This document shows positions 45,641 through 56,637 of a stretch of 64,000 nt of DNA, piece after piece; within the stretch, counting starts at the first letter, position 1, and the number at the start of each line of letters is the position of its first letter. The notes beneath the pieces were generated by a model. That model had not been told where the DNA came from and did not search any database. It saw nothing but the letters and a program-made list of their open reading frames with translations. Source of the DNA: Euglena gracilis. Its lineage: Eukaryota > Euglenida > Euglenophyceae > Euglenales. The position numbers and the translations under genes are program-made. The stretch lies in assembly GCA_039621445.1 (NCBI GenBank), contig CP154954.1, forward strand, positions 28,514,417 through 28,578,416, written 5' to 3'.

Positions 45641-46440
45641 AGCAACAATGGGGACAAGGCAGTACAGTTGGTCAAACCTTGGGACCCCCCCTCCCCCCCC
45701 CCTGTACAGTCCCAAATTGTTTTTTTTAAAAAAATGCTTTAAAAAAAGAATGGCAAAGGATCGATTCTCGGGTCACGGGGGGGATGTAATGGGGGGGGGG
45801 GTCACGGGGGTAGTACGCCTAAGAAAAAATATTTTTTTTAAAAAAAACAAAAAACCTCATGGAGGGTTTGGGGGAATTTTTTTGAAACTTTTTTTCAGAA
45901 AAAAGGTCTTTTTTTCATCTCTGCGGCTTCGTAGTCCGTAAAGGGTGCTGGATGAAGTGTCTGGAAAAACCAAAAAAAACGTCACTTTTGATGACCAAAA
46001 AAATGACCTTAAAACCTTTTCCTCAAAAAATGGCCATTTCGCAAGGAAAAAGGTCAAATTTTGCTTTTTTAAAAAAGAAAACATGTTTTTTTTGTGTTTT
46101 TTTCGAAAAAATATTTTTTTGTTCTTTGTTGAAAAAGAAAAAAAAACGTCAACCCTGGCTCAATTCCGCATGGTGTGCCAAGGGGGAGTGATTGCTTCCT
46201 GCCTTTTTGCTACGTGTTTAAAGTGAAAACACTGGCTACCATTCTTTTTAAAAGAGACAAACATTTCGCAAAATGCATCTGAATTTCGCAAAATCCATCA
46301 TTGCCAACCTCAATTGGACGAAAATTGTCGCAACTGTCTCGGGGGTAGGCAGTACAGTTGTGATTTTCTGGGGCCCCCCTCCCCCCTGTACAGCTTCCAA
46401 CCCCCCCCCTCGGACCCCCCCCCTCCCCCCCTGTGCCTTG
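45640..46440. repeat. Repeat cluster with GGCAGTACAGTTG and GTCACGGGG
   Basis: GGCAGTACAGTTG … CCCCCCTCCCCCC … CTGTACAG occurs at 45657-45710 and 46348-46395. Between them lie GTCACGGGGG motifs and the block shared with 40.2-40.9 kb. Confidence 0.7.
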
Positions 46441-46499
46441 TCTCCAATATTGCATATCAATTTATCATTTCAAAAAAATTACCATATCAATGAAGGGTT

Positions 46500-47050
46500 G
46501 CATCAAATTCTCGAAATTTGATGTGCAACATTTTTCTTGCAACAATCAGTCTACCCCCCCCCCACCTTTATTTGACCCCCAATTTCCCAATTTCCTTAAT
46601 TGAGCATTTGAGTCCTGGGAAAATTTTTTTTCATGCGCCGAAGGCGCCGAAAATTTTTTTTGGCCTCTTTCTAAAGGAATTTTTGACCCTCCCCTTATTT
46701 GACCCCAAACAAGCCCCTTTTTGGCCATTTTTGGGATTTTTCTAACAAAATCAGCCAAAAATGTATTTAAAACTTCATTTCCATCCTGGAGAATTTTTTT
46801 TCTTGGGGGGGGGCGGACCCCCCCCAGCGCACAACGGGAGGGGACCGCACGTACCCAAGGCAGCCCCCCCCCCCCCCCAGGGGGAACCAGTCCAGGCAGA
46901 CCAGGCACACCAAGCCCGCGCGCCGGAAAAGAAAACTAGCCTCCCTCCCCACGCACGAATGGGACGCCAAAAAAAAACGCCCTCCCAGGGGGCGTTTTTT
47001 CTGGCCCATCCCCGCCAAGTAACGTACCGGCCCGACCAAACGAAAACGAG
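46500..47050. other. Non-coding spacer with a hairpin
   Basis: Contains CGCCGAAGGCGCCG at about 46634 and a perfect 11-bp hairpin, AAAAAACGCCC / GGGCGTTTTTT with a 7-nt loop, at about 46971-46999. No exon pair is recognised. Confidence 0.55.
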
Positions 47051-47053
47051 GGG

Positions 47054-47779
47054 TCAACCCAACGAAAATGGGGCTCGTTGTTGTGCGCGGCCTGGGGCTG
47101 CCCTGCTCCTTGTGCGCTGGGGCGTGCTCGCTGCGTGTCTCGGGCTGCCTTGCGTGTGGGGGGGGCTGTGCGCGCTCTCTGGGCTGCCCTTCTCTTGGGC
47201 CATGGGGGTTTGGCCCATAGTGGGCCAACTTCCTATCATGACACGTTGGCCAGCACCCAAGACACTGGTTTCCAAGGGGGCGACCTTGACAGTTTCCTGG
47301 GAAGGGCATTTCAAGCGGAAAAAAAAAGAGACCCTGACAGATTGGCCAGCACCAGGGACCCTGACAACTTCCTTCACTGACAGGTTGACGGGGACCCTGA
47401 CAGTTTCACGGGCAGGATTCTCAGGCATGACAGTTTCCAATGGGAGGGAGGGAGGTATGTAGACCAACTTGGATCCGGAATTATCGGTGGCCATTGGCGC
47501 GGTTTTTTTGGTCGACCCCTGGGGGGGGGTTGCCCCTGGGGGGGGGGGTTGGCCGCCCCCGGGGGGGGGGGCGTTTTTTTTTGGCCGCCCCCCCCCCCCC
47601 GGGGGGGGGGGTTTTTGGGGAGGGGGCGCCCCCTGGGGCCTCCGGGTTTGGCGGCCTCTCTTAGGTGGCCACCCCGTCCGCGGGCCTGGGTTTTCCTCAA
47701 CTTCACCACACAATAGAAGCCCTCCTCTTCCCCAAAGGCGGAATCCACGCGCAGGACCACCCCGGGACTTTGGTAAACC
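47054..47779 (-). CDS. Retroelement-like ORF opening with a 2A motif
   Basis: The minus-strand frame is open from a TAG at about 47779 and has no ATG before the motif, which is therefore 5'-incomplete or frameshifted. At 47662-47730 it reads GRGGLLLCGEVEENPGP. This agrees with the 2A ribosome-skipping consensus (D-x-E-x-N-P-G-P) except Glu for the first Asp. It is followed by a Pro/Lys/Arg-rich basic tract (PPKRGRQTRRPQGAPPP) and then a Ser/Val/Pro-rich tail built on a GACAGTTTC-type DNA repeat. 2A motifs at the N-terminus of ORFs are known in several non-LTR retrotransposon families, and minus-strand RT fragments lie just upstream. Function inferred from the motif; translation not shown. Confidence 0.5.
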   Translation of the reverse strand, partial: GLPKSRGGPARGFRLWGRGGLLLCGEVEENPGPRTGWPPKRGRQTRRPQGAPPPQKPPPPGGGGRPKKNAPPPGGGQPPPPGATPPQGSTKKTAPMATDNSGSKLVYIPPSLPLETVMPENPARETVRVPVNLSVKEVVRVPGAGQSVRVSFFFRLKCPSQETVKVAPLETSVLGAGQRVMIGSWPTMGQTPMAQEKGSPESAHSPPHTQGSPRHAASTPQRTRSRAAPGRAQQRAPFSLG

Positions 47780-48149
47780 CTATGTTGTTGGGAAGGGATT
47801 TCCGACGCATGCCACTGTTGGGTTGGTCCCCCTTGGGGATGTTTTCCTTTTGAAGGAAACCGTGTTACTGGGTGGGGGCACTGTTTGGAGTTAGATGGAT
47901 GCATCGTCTCAGTGGAATTATCTGGGCTGGTCCTCCTAGTGAAGGATGCTCCCTGGGGATTCCCTGGGGAAGATGCCATGGGCGATTCTCATTTTGACAT
48001 TCCTTATTTCCCAGCAGAAACCTCTTTGGGATTGGCCTTCCAACTCACAGATGTCACTGGGCAAAATGCCCTACGAAAGATGGAACAGGGCACAACACAG
48101 AACCAAGCAGAAAATACAGCGATGGCTGCAACTGTTAAATCTGCCGGAG
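47780..48149. other. Spacer between the RT remnant and the 2A ORF
   Basis: No motif. A 201-codon minus frame (47374-47979) overlaps the 2A region in another frame and has no recognisable domain. Confidence 0.4.
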
Positions 48150-49420
48150 GGCTTTTTGGGGGCCAATGTCCCAGTGGCAGAAAAACCAGCATCCCCACAT
48201 AGGTAAAAAGGCCAAGCCGAGCGGGGTGGGGACCATAGTGCTCCTTGGCCACCAGTTGGGGACCGCTGTGGGCCTGGGGAACTGTCCAAAGCATTTGGGA
48301 CAGAGGTTGGGATCGGATTCCATTGGTGTGAGAGACATTGTGAGGGACCAACGAAGTGTGCAGCGGAATTCAGCCGTGGGCAACAGGGTGCGGTCAAAGC
48401 GGCCCATGCCATAGCATGTTCCACCAACGTTGTGAATTGTGTGGAGACTGTGCCTGAGGGATCAAGTTTTTGTCACTGGCCCATTGTGACAGTGGAGTCA
48501 TTTGACCAAGTTCATTGGGGGCTGTCCGTAAACAATCGTCAGCGTCCTTGGGAAGGATGTCCATGGCAGCAGGAACGCCCAAGACAGAGAGAGCTCTTCG
48601 ACAAAAGTCCACCACTTGAGACAATCTGGCAGGCACACGTTGAAATAGTGGATCAGAGATTCCCAGTCCACCGCATATGATGGCCAGGGAAACTTGCATC
48701 CATTCTTCTGGGGTGCAAGGGGAGCCGACCATGCCGCTGAATGTTTCCCGAATAATTCCCAACAATGTCTGCGCGCAAGAGGTCATTCACTTTGCAAGCG
48801 GATAAACAAAAACGAAGCAAGGTGAATTGCACATGCGATTGTGGTAGGTGTTGTTAAGTACTGTACAAGAACGTCGGATGTCTTCAATGCGCTTATAGCA
48901 AAAGTCTTCAAAAGCGGTCGTCTTAGGGTTGGTGAACAGGGACCCCCAAAACTTTCAAACCAGAACCAGCAACAAAGGCAATCATTAGTATTTGATGTAA
49001 GGTGCTGTCCTGTGGCGTGCCAGGGGGAATGCAAAGGACACCTTCTGTTGATGTGAACGCTGGTCCCCACAATCGACATTTTGCAGGGTTCACGGCCAAT
49101 CCAATCATGGCTGCCTCGCGAATCAAAAAGGCAAGGGCATTGCGTAGTTGGGCTGGCGATCCCACCAGATGAGCGTCATCTAAGTACCATCCTTGCCATT
49201 CTACCAAAGGTGAGAGGCCCTCACAAAGATCTTGTGCACCCCAGGCGAAAGCTGCAGTTCCGCATGGGTCGGCTTATTGAGCTCCCCCCTGGGAAGGCAG
49301 ACAATGATTTCCACAATACAACTTGCTGTTGAATCCAGCCAAGGGTAAACTTCCGGGCATCGTCTACGGATGACAAGGAGTTGAAGGCATTCCTGAAATA
49401 CACTTGGAGCAGCCCCCAGC
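48150..49420 (-). pseudogene. RT copy 1: 5'-truncated reverse transcriptase remnant
   Basis: Minus strand. Motif A appears as YFRNAFNSL near 49390. Motif B appears near 49270 as a Q-stop-ADPCGTAAFAWG version of QGDPCGPAGFAL, so it holds a nonsense codon. Motif C is WYLDDAHLVG near 49175. The 48394-48786 part has GGLGISDPLFQRVPARLS, which matches GGLGIRDPSRERLPAR in copy 3. A degraded LCPKC lies near 48300. Frame changes separate these pieces. The N-terminal third is absent, as expected from 5' truncation during target-primed reverse transcription. Confidence 0.75.
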
Positions 49421-49763
49421 GATTGTCTCTGTTGGGGGTGTATCCTTTTTTTTAGGGGCTATAGCCGGCTTTCTGGGTCGCGCGTGCACTCTCTTCTCAC
49501 CTTGTGGAGTCCAGGGCGGGCGGGCTACCCTTTGCGTGTGTGTTGCTTTTGCCGGCTCCACTCCCCTTTGTCGCCTCGTTGGGCGGATGCCTTTCGCCTG
49601 GCGTGTAGGCTCTGTTTTTTTTTTTGGCGGCTTTGTTTTTTTTTTGGTGTGGGGGGGGCCGCCTTTTTGGGGGGGGGGGTGTTTACGTGGGGAACCTCCG
49701 CGCTTTGTGGGTTGTGGCCGTCTTGGTCTGCTTTTGGTGTGGTCTGCGGTGGGGGTGGGGGAC
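49421..49763. other. G/T-rich spacer between RT copies
   Basis: Low-complexity G/T-rich DNA on the plus strand. The minus frame is Pro/Lys/Gln-rich (continuing from RT copy 2) and may be its decayed tail or an ORF1 fragment. Confidence 0.4.
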
Positions 49764-50343
49764 TTACCGTGGGTGGAGGGCCTCCTCCACGCGGTCCCTG
49801 GCGGATAGCTGCCGCGCCACGTGGCGCATGAGTGTCACCGATAGTGCTTCCTGCATTTCTTGCAGGGCCCTTGTCTTTGGCCAACCCCACATGTCTGCGG
49901 TGGCCCTTTTGGTGACCTCAAACAGCACCGCCTTGGCAGAGGTCCCCAGGCCTCCCCATGTGCTCAGGCTGAAGGGTGAGAAGCCCCACCCCTTCGCCTG
50001 ACATGGGGGGCCATCCGTCTGCACTTTCCTGGTTTTCACCTGGTTGCAATGCCTGCGGGCATTGTCCACCACCAGTGGGTGCTCTTCCAGCCCCGCGGGG
50101 TGGCTGCAGACGAAATCAACTGCCACGTCTTGCCCCCGTGACCAGTTGATGAGGAGAATATCGGCTGGTCTTTTGTTCGCCAAACACTCTGCCTCCTTCT
50201 CCACCGCAATGTTGTACCGGGCACACATCGCCGCAAAAGCATCTCGGAATGCATTGTGCCGTTGGGTGTTTCCATTCTGCTCGCAGCAGACGAAGTGATC
50301 CCCGAAGGGATCAATGGACCCTCGACACAGTGGGCACCCCGGC

Positions 50344-50348
50344 AGCGT
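50344..50348. repeat. Target duplication AGCGT, left
   Basis: Matches AGCGT at 56126-56130. The two flank the foldback element with its nested insert. Confidence 0.85.
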
Positions 50349-51245
50349 CTTAGACGGCCGTAACTGGACACTAAAAAATCAAATTGCGCCTGGAATTGTG
50401 GCTTGAGAAAATAGCCCTAAAAAGGGTCTTTTGCAAAATGTCAATGTTCAAAGCCCAAATAACGCCACCACTTCGCCATAGAAAGCAAAATTCTTAAAAA
50501 TCTTTTTGTCACAAAACCCAATGATTTCTACGGAATTAGTTAAGAACTTGGGAAAATGAGGTTCAAAAAAGGAGCAACATAGGTAGTTCAGGCGCAAATG
50601 CGCCTGAAATATGTTCTTTTCAATCAGACGAGATCTTTACATGAGTTATGTTGTTGGATGGGGCCTCACTCAAATCCAGGCGCAATTGCGCCTGAACGCA
50701 CTCAAAAAAGAGGCCAATTTGGTGGTCCCAAAAACAGATGAAAAAAGGTAAAACAACATTCAAAACAAGCTCGAAAGTATGCAGTCACGAGTCTTGAACG
50801 CAAGCATCACTGACTCAACAGACTACTGTGTGGAACGCCCCCGTACAGATTAGTGCACATGAACACAAAAAAAAATGCTATCATATTTTTGGAGTCCTAT
50901 CACATCGAAATTTGAAAAGGACAAATGACGATAAATATAATTCATACATAAGATTAATTGCGAATTGACATTTCAAAAAATGGGACGTAATTGTGGCTGA
51001 CAAGAAAATTGCAGGCGCATTTGCGCCTGGATCTTCAGAGAAACAGCACTTTTTTTGCCTTCCACACACAATCATCCCGGCGCAAATGCGCCTGGACGGT
51101 TGCCAAAACAGTCAACTGTCAATTCACTTTTGATGAGGAATTGTCGAGTTGTGAATGCCACCCTATGTGACATGATTTTTGCATGTGACCGCTTTTTCAC
51201 TTCAGTGGTTGTGTGGCAGATGTCTAAAAACACATTGACCAAACT

Positions 51246-52650
51246 GAGACGGCCGTAACTGGACACTTTTTTTTTTCAAAAAAATTGGTCAAAATTCTGG
51301 CCTAAAACGGGTTTTCTAGGACCACTTTTGAAAAAATTCCAGGCGCATTTGCGCCTAAACCCAGTATTAAATATTGCCACAGAGTGCCATTAAATTGTAT
51401 CTTTTTCAAGGGTTCCAGGCGCAAATGCGCCTGGAACCTCCCAGAAACAGGCGAAAGAGGACCATAATTTCACCCCAGACAGGTTTTGTCTTTGATCAAA
51501 ACCAATTGGCAAAGAATAAATATTTTGGAAAATACACACAGTGTTCTTTTTGTTGTATTGTCAAGGGGTGTCTCCCGAATATGTTGTTTAAGGTATTTTT
51601 GGCATCATCAGAAAAGTATTTTAGGCGCATTTGCGCCTGGAATACCTCTCAATACACCAAACAGTGGTAATGAAAGGAATGTGAGCGAGAGACAGCAACA
51701 GCAGCATTATTTTGCCAAGTATGTCTCTTTTTATAACCTTTTTTATTCATCAACATGCAAAGATCATTCTTCGGCAAAGTCCTTCAACTCCGTGTGTGAG
51801 GTGCCTTTGCCAAGGTTTGTGGGTGAGCGCAGAAAAATAACAGCAAGGGAAGTAGTTGCATCAAAATTTTCAAGGGTGGTGTTTGCTCTTCTTTGAAGCC
51901 GATGTGTTTTCTAGTTTCTATTTTGAAAATGCATTTTTTGTGTTGCAATCTAATGAATGATGTTTGGGAATGGTGCTCAAAAACTGTGCCACCCTGTGTT
52001 GGTCCAGGCGCAATTGCGCCTGGAATTTCAAAAATGCAATGTCAACCAAAGGTATATTTTGAAGGAAATAATTCATCTCAAAGTTTTTCATACAAAGACA
52101 CATTGTGGAACCACTTGGAGTTTGTTTCTTTGGAATTGCTGCCGATACCTTTCTCACACTTTGCTCCAGGCGCAAATGCGCCTAGACTATTGCCAAAAGG
52201 GGCGTCAGAGGCGTCCCGTTTTCATATTGGCAAACGCCCTTGACCCATCAAAGGTTGCATGGAAAATGATTTGCAACACATAGCAAAATTAACCAGCAAA
52301 TAACGTACACCGAAAGCTAAAAAATGTGCACATTGTTTTCCACATCTCCCCAGTTTTGACCATATTAAGCTTTAAGACCTGATGCAAGGGTGAAGATAAA
52401 GAGAACCCAATTTTTAGGACATTGTGGTTTTACGGTGAAAAATGCTTTTACCCAACAACATTACAATGCACTCCCTCCGTATGCTCCTTCCAAGTTTATA
52501 GAAGCAATTCAAATGCTGCTGACTTTCATTCAAAACGGATCCATCCAAAATCTTATTTGGGCAATTGTTCTTGTCAATGACGAGGTGTTTAAAAATTGTA
52601 AGTTTTTTCCCTTTTTTCGGGTTGCCTTGAGGAAACGAAATTTGGTGTTG
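51246..52650 (+). repeat. Foldback left arm
   Basis: Mirrors 55662-54363 position for position, then 53932-53838. Landmarks such as CGGATCC at 52540 and the palindromes at 51341, 51417, 51623, 52006 and 52168 all have mirror partners. Frames at 51486-51896 and 51893-52243 have mirrored versions in the other arm. The few differences I compared were mostly amino-acid changes, so selection on a protein is not evident. Confidence 0.9.
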
Positions 52651-53837
52651 TTCATTGTTTTGTGTTGCAAACATCTCATATGCATTGCGAAACAATTTTA
52701 CCTGTGGTTATGCCATGATTCCATCAGCTATCCTGCTTATAGTGTGTATCTGGTACATGTCATTGACTACCAGTTTTTTTGATGCCAAAATTACGTTTTG
52801 TAAACTACCTATACGACCTCTCTGCTTTGTCAATTGAGATTCCAATTCCATCCTGGCATTTCTTTTGTATTTTGCTCAGAAACTTCCTCCAATTACCATA
52901 ACATCAAAGAAACTGAGATGCGGAAAATGGTTTTTATTTTTCTGATTTATGGCTTATTCTTCATTCCAATTTGGTTTCAGGCCATTTCTGAGATTTGAAA
53001 AAGAACCATTCAAAATCATTGTGTTCCTTCAACTCACAAATCCTCTCTGACAACATTCACCTTCCATAGAAGTCATCAACCTTCGTTCTCTCTTGCAGGA
53101 AATTTTTCTGAAAGGATCCTGCCAAATCTCCTGCCAAAGCAGAGAGCCTACGGATGAGCGCAGGGAGGCCAAGAAAAGGTTTGAACTGGTGCAGTGTTGC
53201 CATGTGTCTCGGTCCAAGTTGTTCCAGTTGCAAGTTGACGTTGTAGCAAACCGTTTTTGACGGTTGTTTTCAATTCATTTTTTAGCACATTTGATTTTTT
53301 TTTAGTGTTATCGCTTTGCATCACACGAAAAACCGCGGATTTGGTAACGTAGCCCCTCGTCTCAAACTTTGTGCTCCTTTGTGCTCCCTAGAGAACAAAT
53401 CCTTAAGGCTGAAGTCTTGTAGCTTTGGGGTTCTTTTCTCATGCTTTGCGCATTAGAATCATTCACATATCTGGCTGTTTGGTGACAGAATTGTGTTACA
53501 ATTGGTGCACCTGGTTTCTTTTTTTTTTTTGTTTTAATTTTTGCTTTATTGTGTGGGTCGGTGGCAAAATGACTGAATGAGGACTAAACTGTCGAATTGA
53601 TTCTGATTTAAAACACGGTCAGGTGCACCCACTTGAGACTGAGACGGTGCGCCTTTGTTTGCATGACCTGGCCAGCAAGCCCGCTGGCGAACTTGATCCG
53701 TCAAACTGTTTGGCAGGAGCCAAATGTGTTTCATTTGAGCGTATAGTGTGGTGTGTTTCTGAGAGAACTTACTTCAATAATTTAAAAATTCATGTATCTG
53801 TGAAAATCTGTAAAATTTTATTCTTGAGACATTCACA
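52651..53837. other. Foldback spacer
   Basis: About 1.2 kb of AT-rich unique DNA between the arms. It has no 16-bp palindrome and no recognised ORF. Confidence 0.6.
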
Positions 53838-55662
53838 CTAAATTTCGTTTCCTCAAGGCAACCCGAAAAAAAGGGAAAAACTTACAATTCTAAACACCTC
53901 GTCATTGACAAGAACAATTTCCCAAATAAGATTTTGTGCACATTGCAAGAGCAAAAAAAATTGTATGTTTGAGACGTGGTTCTTTGCGATTGAATCCTTT
54001 CCTCAACAAAACTTTTCCATGCCATTGTTTCAGCCGCAAATGCGCCTCAAACCTCAAACATGGCCAATTGCCATCAGTTGCCACACAAAAAATGCAAGGA
54101 AAAATCAGTATGCAAAAAATCACAGGGAGACAATGGCAACTCAACAAAATGTACTGTTCATGGATTTGGATTGGCCATTGCCAATGGCCTTTTGTTTTGG
54201 CAACACTGTCCAAGCGCATTTGCGCCTGGAGAAACAGGTGGACTAGGCAAAAAAGGGCCATTTCTCAGAAGATCCAGCAAATGCGCCTGGAATTTCCTGG
54301 TAAGCCAAAAATATATATAATACATCCCTTCTAGAGAATTTGATTCAATGTTCTACTGCGGGTATGGATCCGTTTTGAATGAAAGTCAGCAGCATTTGAA
54401 TTGCTTCTATAAACTTGGAAGGAGCATACGGAGGGAGTGCATTGTAATGTTGTTGGGTAAAAGCATTTTTCACCGTAAAACCACAATGTCCTAAAAATTG
54501 GGTTCTCTTTATCTTCACCCTTGCATCAGGTCTTAAAGCTTAATATGGTCAAAACTGGGGAGATGTGGAAAACAATGTGCACATTTTTTAGCTTTCGGTG
54601 TACGTTATTTGCTGGTTAATTTTGCTATGTGTTGCAAATCATTTTCCATGCAACCTTTGATGGGTCAAGGGCGTTTGCCAATATGAAAACGGGACGCCTC
54701 TGACGCCCCTTTTGGCAATAGTCTAGGCGCATTTGCGCCTGGAGCAAAGTGTGAGAAAGGTATCGGCAGCTATTCCAAAGAAACAAACTCCAAGTGGTTC
54801 CTCAATGTGTCTTTATATGACAAAATTTGAGATGAATTATTTCCTTCAAAATATACCTTTGGTTGACATTGCATTTTTGAAATTCCAGGCGCAATTGCGC
54901 CTGGACCAACACAGGGTGGCACAGTTTTTGAGCACCATTCCCAAACATCATTCATTAGATTGCAACACAAAAAATGCATTTTCAAAATAGAAACTAGAAA
55001 ACACATCGGCTTCAAAGAAGAGCAAACACCACCCTTGAAAATTTTGATTCAACTACTTCCCTTGCTGTTATTTTTCTGTGCTCACCCACAAACCTTGGCA
55101 AAGGCACCTCACACACGGAGTTGAAGGACTTTGCCGAAGAATGATCTTTGCATGTTGATGAATAAAAAAGGTTATAAAAAGAGACATACTTGGCAAAATA
55201 ATGCTGCTGTTGCTGTCTCTCGCTCACATTCCTTTCATTACCACTGTTTGGTGTATTGAGAGGTATTCCAGGCGCAAATGCGCCTAAAATATTTTTCTGA
55301 TGATGCCAAAAATACCTAAAACAACATATTCGGGAGACACCCCTTGACAATACAACAAAAAGAACACTGTGTGTATTTTCCAAAATATTTATTCTTTGCC
55401 AATTGGTTTTGATCAAAGACAAAACCTGTCTGGGGTGAAATTATGGTTCTTTTTCGCCTGTTTCTAGGAGGTTCCAGGCGCATTTGCGCCTGGAACCCTT
55501 GAAAAAGATACAATTTAATGGCATTCTGTGTCAATATTTAAAATTGGGTTTAGGCGCAAATGCGCCTGGAATTTTTTCAAAAGTGTTCCTAGAAAACCCG
55601 TTTTAGGCCAAAATTTTGACCAATTTTTTTGGAAAAAAAGTGTCCAGTTACGGCCGTCTAAG
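53838..55662 (-). repeat. Foldback right arm with an extra 430-bp segment
   Basis: Inverted copy of the left arm. The segment 53932-54362 is absent from the left arm and holds three imperfect versions of the palindrome (54032, 54212, 54275), so it may be a further insertion of related DNA. Confidence 0.88.
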
Positions 55663-56120
55663 GAGGCTAGGCGCGCCGCTCGGGGGGGGTCCGGGACCCC
55701 CCTCCCCCCCCCCCGCGCGGCCCCTGCGCGGCCGCCCGCGCGGCCGCTCCCCCCCCCCCTCCCCTGGACCCCCCCCTCCCCCCCTGTGCCTAGTGCCTAG
55801 CATAGCCAAGAAAAAAAAATTTGGTGAAAAAATTGCGATTTTTCGAGGCCCAAAAATGACCAAAAATGACCATTTTCGGACACAAAATGGCAAATTTGGG
55901 GGCCGCGCGCTCTGCGCGCGGCCAAAAAAGCACCTTTTTTGGTCAAAAATGGCCCAAAAATGGCAAAAAATGACCACTTTTTGGACCCGAAAATGACCGA
56001 TTTTAGGATGCGTTCCGCCCGCGCGGCCGCCCTCGGATCCCCCCCCCCCCCCTCTCTCGCGCGCCCGCGCGGCCCGCTCGCCCCCCCCAGCCCCCCCCCC
56101 CCCCCGCTATGCCTAGCCTC
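55663..56120. mobile_element. 458-bp element with 10-bp inverted ends
   Basis: GAGGCTAGGC at 55663 and GCCTAGCCTC at 56120 are exact inverted ends, flanked by CTAAG at 55658-55662 and 56121-56125. The interior has GC-rich flanks with GCGCGGCCGC stretches around a core of TGACCAAAAATGACC-like units. It inserted into the very end of the foldback element, duplicating its last 5 bp. No ORF. Confidence 0.8.
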
Positions 56121-56125
56121 CTAAG

Positions 56126-56130
56126 AGCGT
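56126..56130. repeat. Target duplication AGCGT, right
   Basis: Right partner of 50344-50348. The retroelement coding sequence resumes directly after it. Confidence 0.85.
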
Positions 56131-56628
56131 GACCCCTGAAGGGAGGATGGGCAAGCCAAGCCACCACCACAGTAGCAGCCGGTATTGGGTGTCCGAGAAA
56201 GCTGTGTGCTGTGCCTTGCTGGGCAAAGTCCGCAGCCATCCCGTTGCCACCGGTCCCTTTTGGCAAGTCCGTCTCACCCGGTCAATGGCAGAGCCGACCG
56301 CATCGACTCGCTGGCTCTGCATTTCCGCCACTTTCTTCGCCCACCACCGTTGGGTGGCGTGTTCTGGTGCTGCGGAGGAGAGTGGGGTGGTGCCTGCGAG
56401 CCAGCTGGCCATGGGATCCATGTTGGGGCCAAGCTGTTGCTGCAACCGTTGTAGCGTGTCTTGCATGTCCGGGGATGGGGTTGCCAACACCGAGGCTGGC
56501 ACCCCCACAGGCTGCATCCCCAGATTCAGCAAGGCCGCCATCCGTGCCGCGGGTTGCAACACTTCAGGGTCCGAGATTCCGAGTCCTCCTTGGCGGATGG
56601 GCAGGGAGACTTGATCCCATGAACTCTC

Positions 56629-56637
56629 GGTGATTCC
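56629..56637. repeat. Target duplication GGTGATTCC, left
   Basis: Exact 9-bp match to 57851-57859. Confidence 0.9.

Larger units (their letters stand above)
50590..55567. repeat. Sixteen-bp palindromes AGGCGCA-NN-TGCGCCT
   Basis: Full or near-full copies start at 50590, 50678, 51013, 51078, 51341, 51417, 51623, 52006, 52168, 54032, 54212, 54725, 54887, 55270, 55476 and 55552. Half-sites lie at 50382 and 54275. Arms are 7 bp and the central dinucleotide is AA, TT or AT. Five pairs are mirrored by the foldback arms, the rest are independent. None was seen outside the element, apart from the related core at 15.9-17.0 kb. When read in frame they give GAFAPG, GANAPG or AQMRLE. Confidence 0.92.
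50349..55662. mobile_element. Foldback transposon, 5.3 kb
   Basis: Ends are exact inverted repeats beginning CTTAGACGGCCGTAACTGG (50349-50371 and 55640-55662), with 5-bp target duplications (AGCGT). A third copy of this end lies internally at 51246 and starts a long inverted arm. Arms run 51246-52650 and 53838-55662, at nearly identical spacing for 1.3 kb. The right arm has about 430 extra bp (53932-54362). The unique spacer is about 1.2 kb. The 50349-51245 part is outside the arms. No transposase is recognised, so it is probably non-autonomous. It carries about 16 palindromes listed separately. Confidence 0.85.

Noticed and set aside
51486-52243. Protein-coding genes in the foldback arms
   Set aside because: Open frames exist and are mirrored in the right arm, but the differences between arms that I compared mostly change amino acids, and there is no domain. 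Kept as part of the element only.
50590-55567. CRISPR-like array
   Set aside because: The palindromes are irregularly spaced (about 60 to 500 bp) with no spacer-length regularity, and the DNA is eukaryotic.
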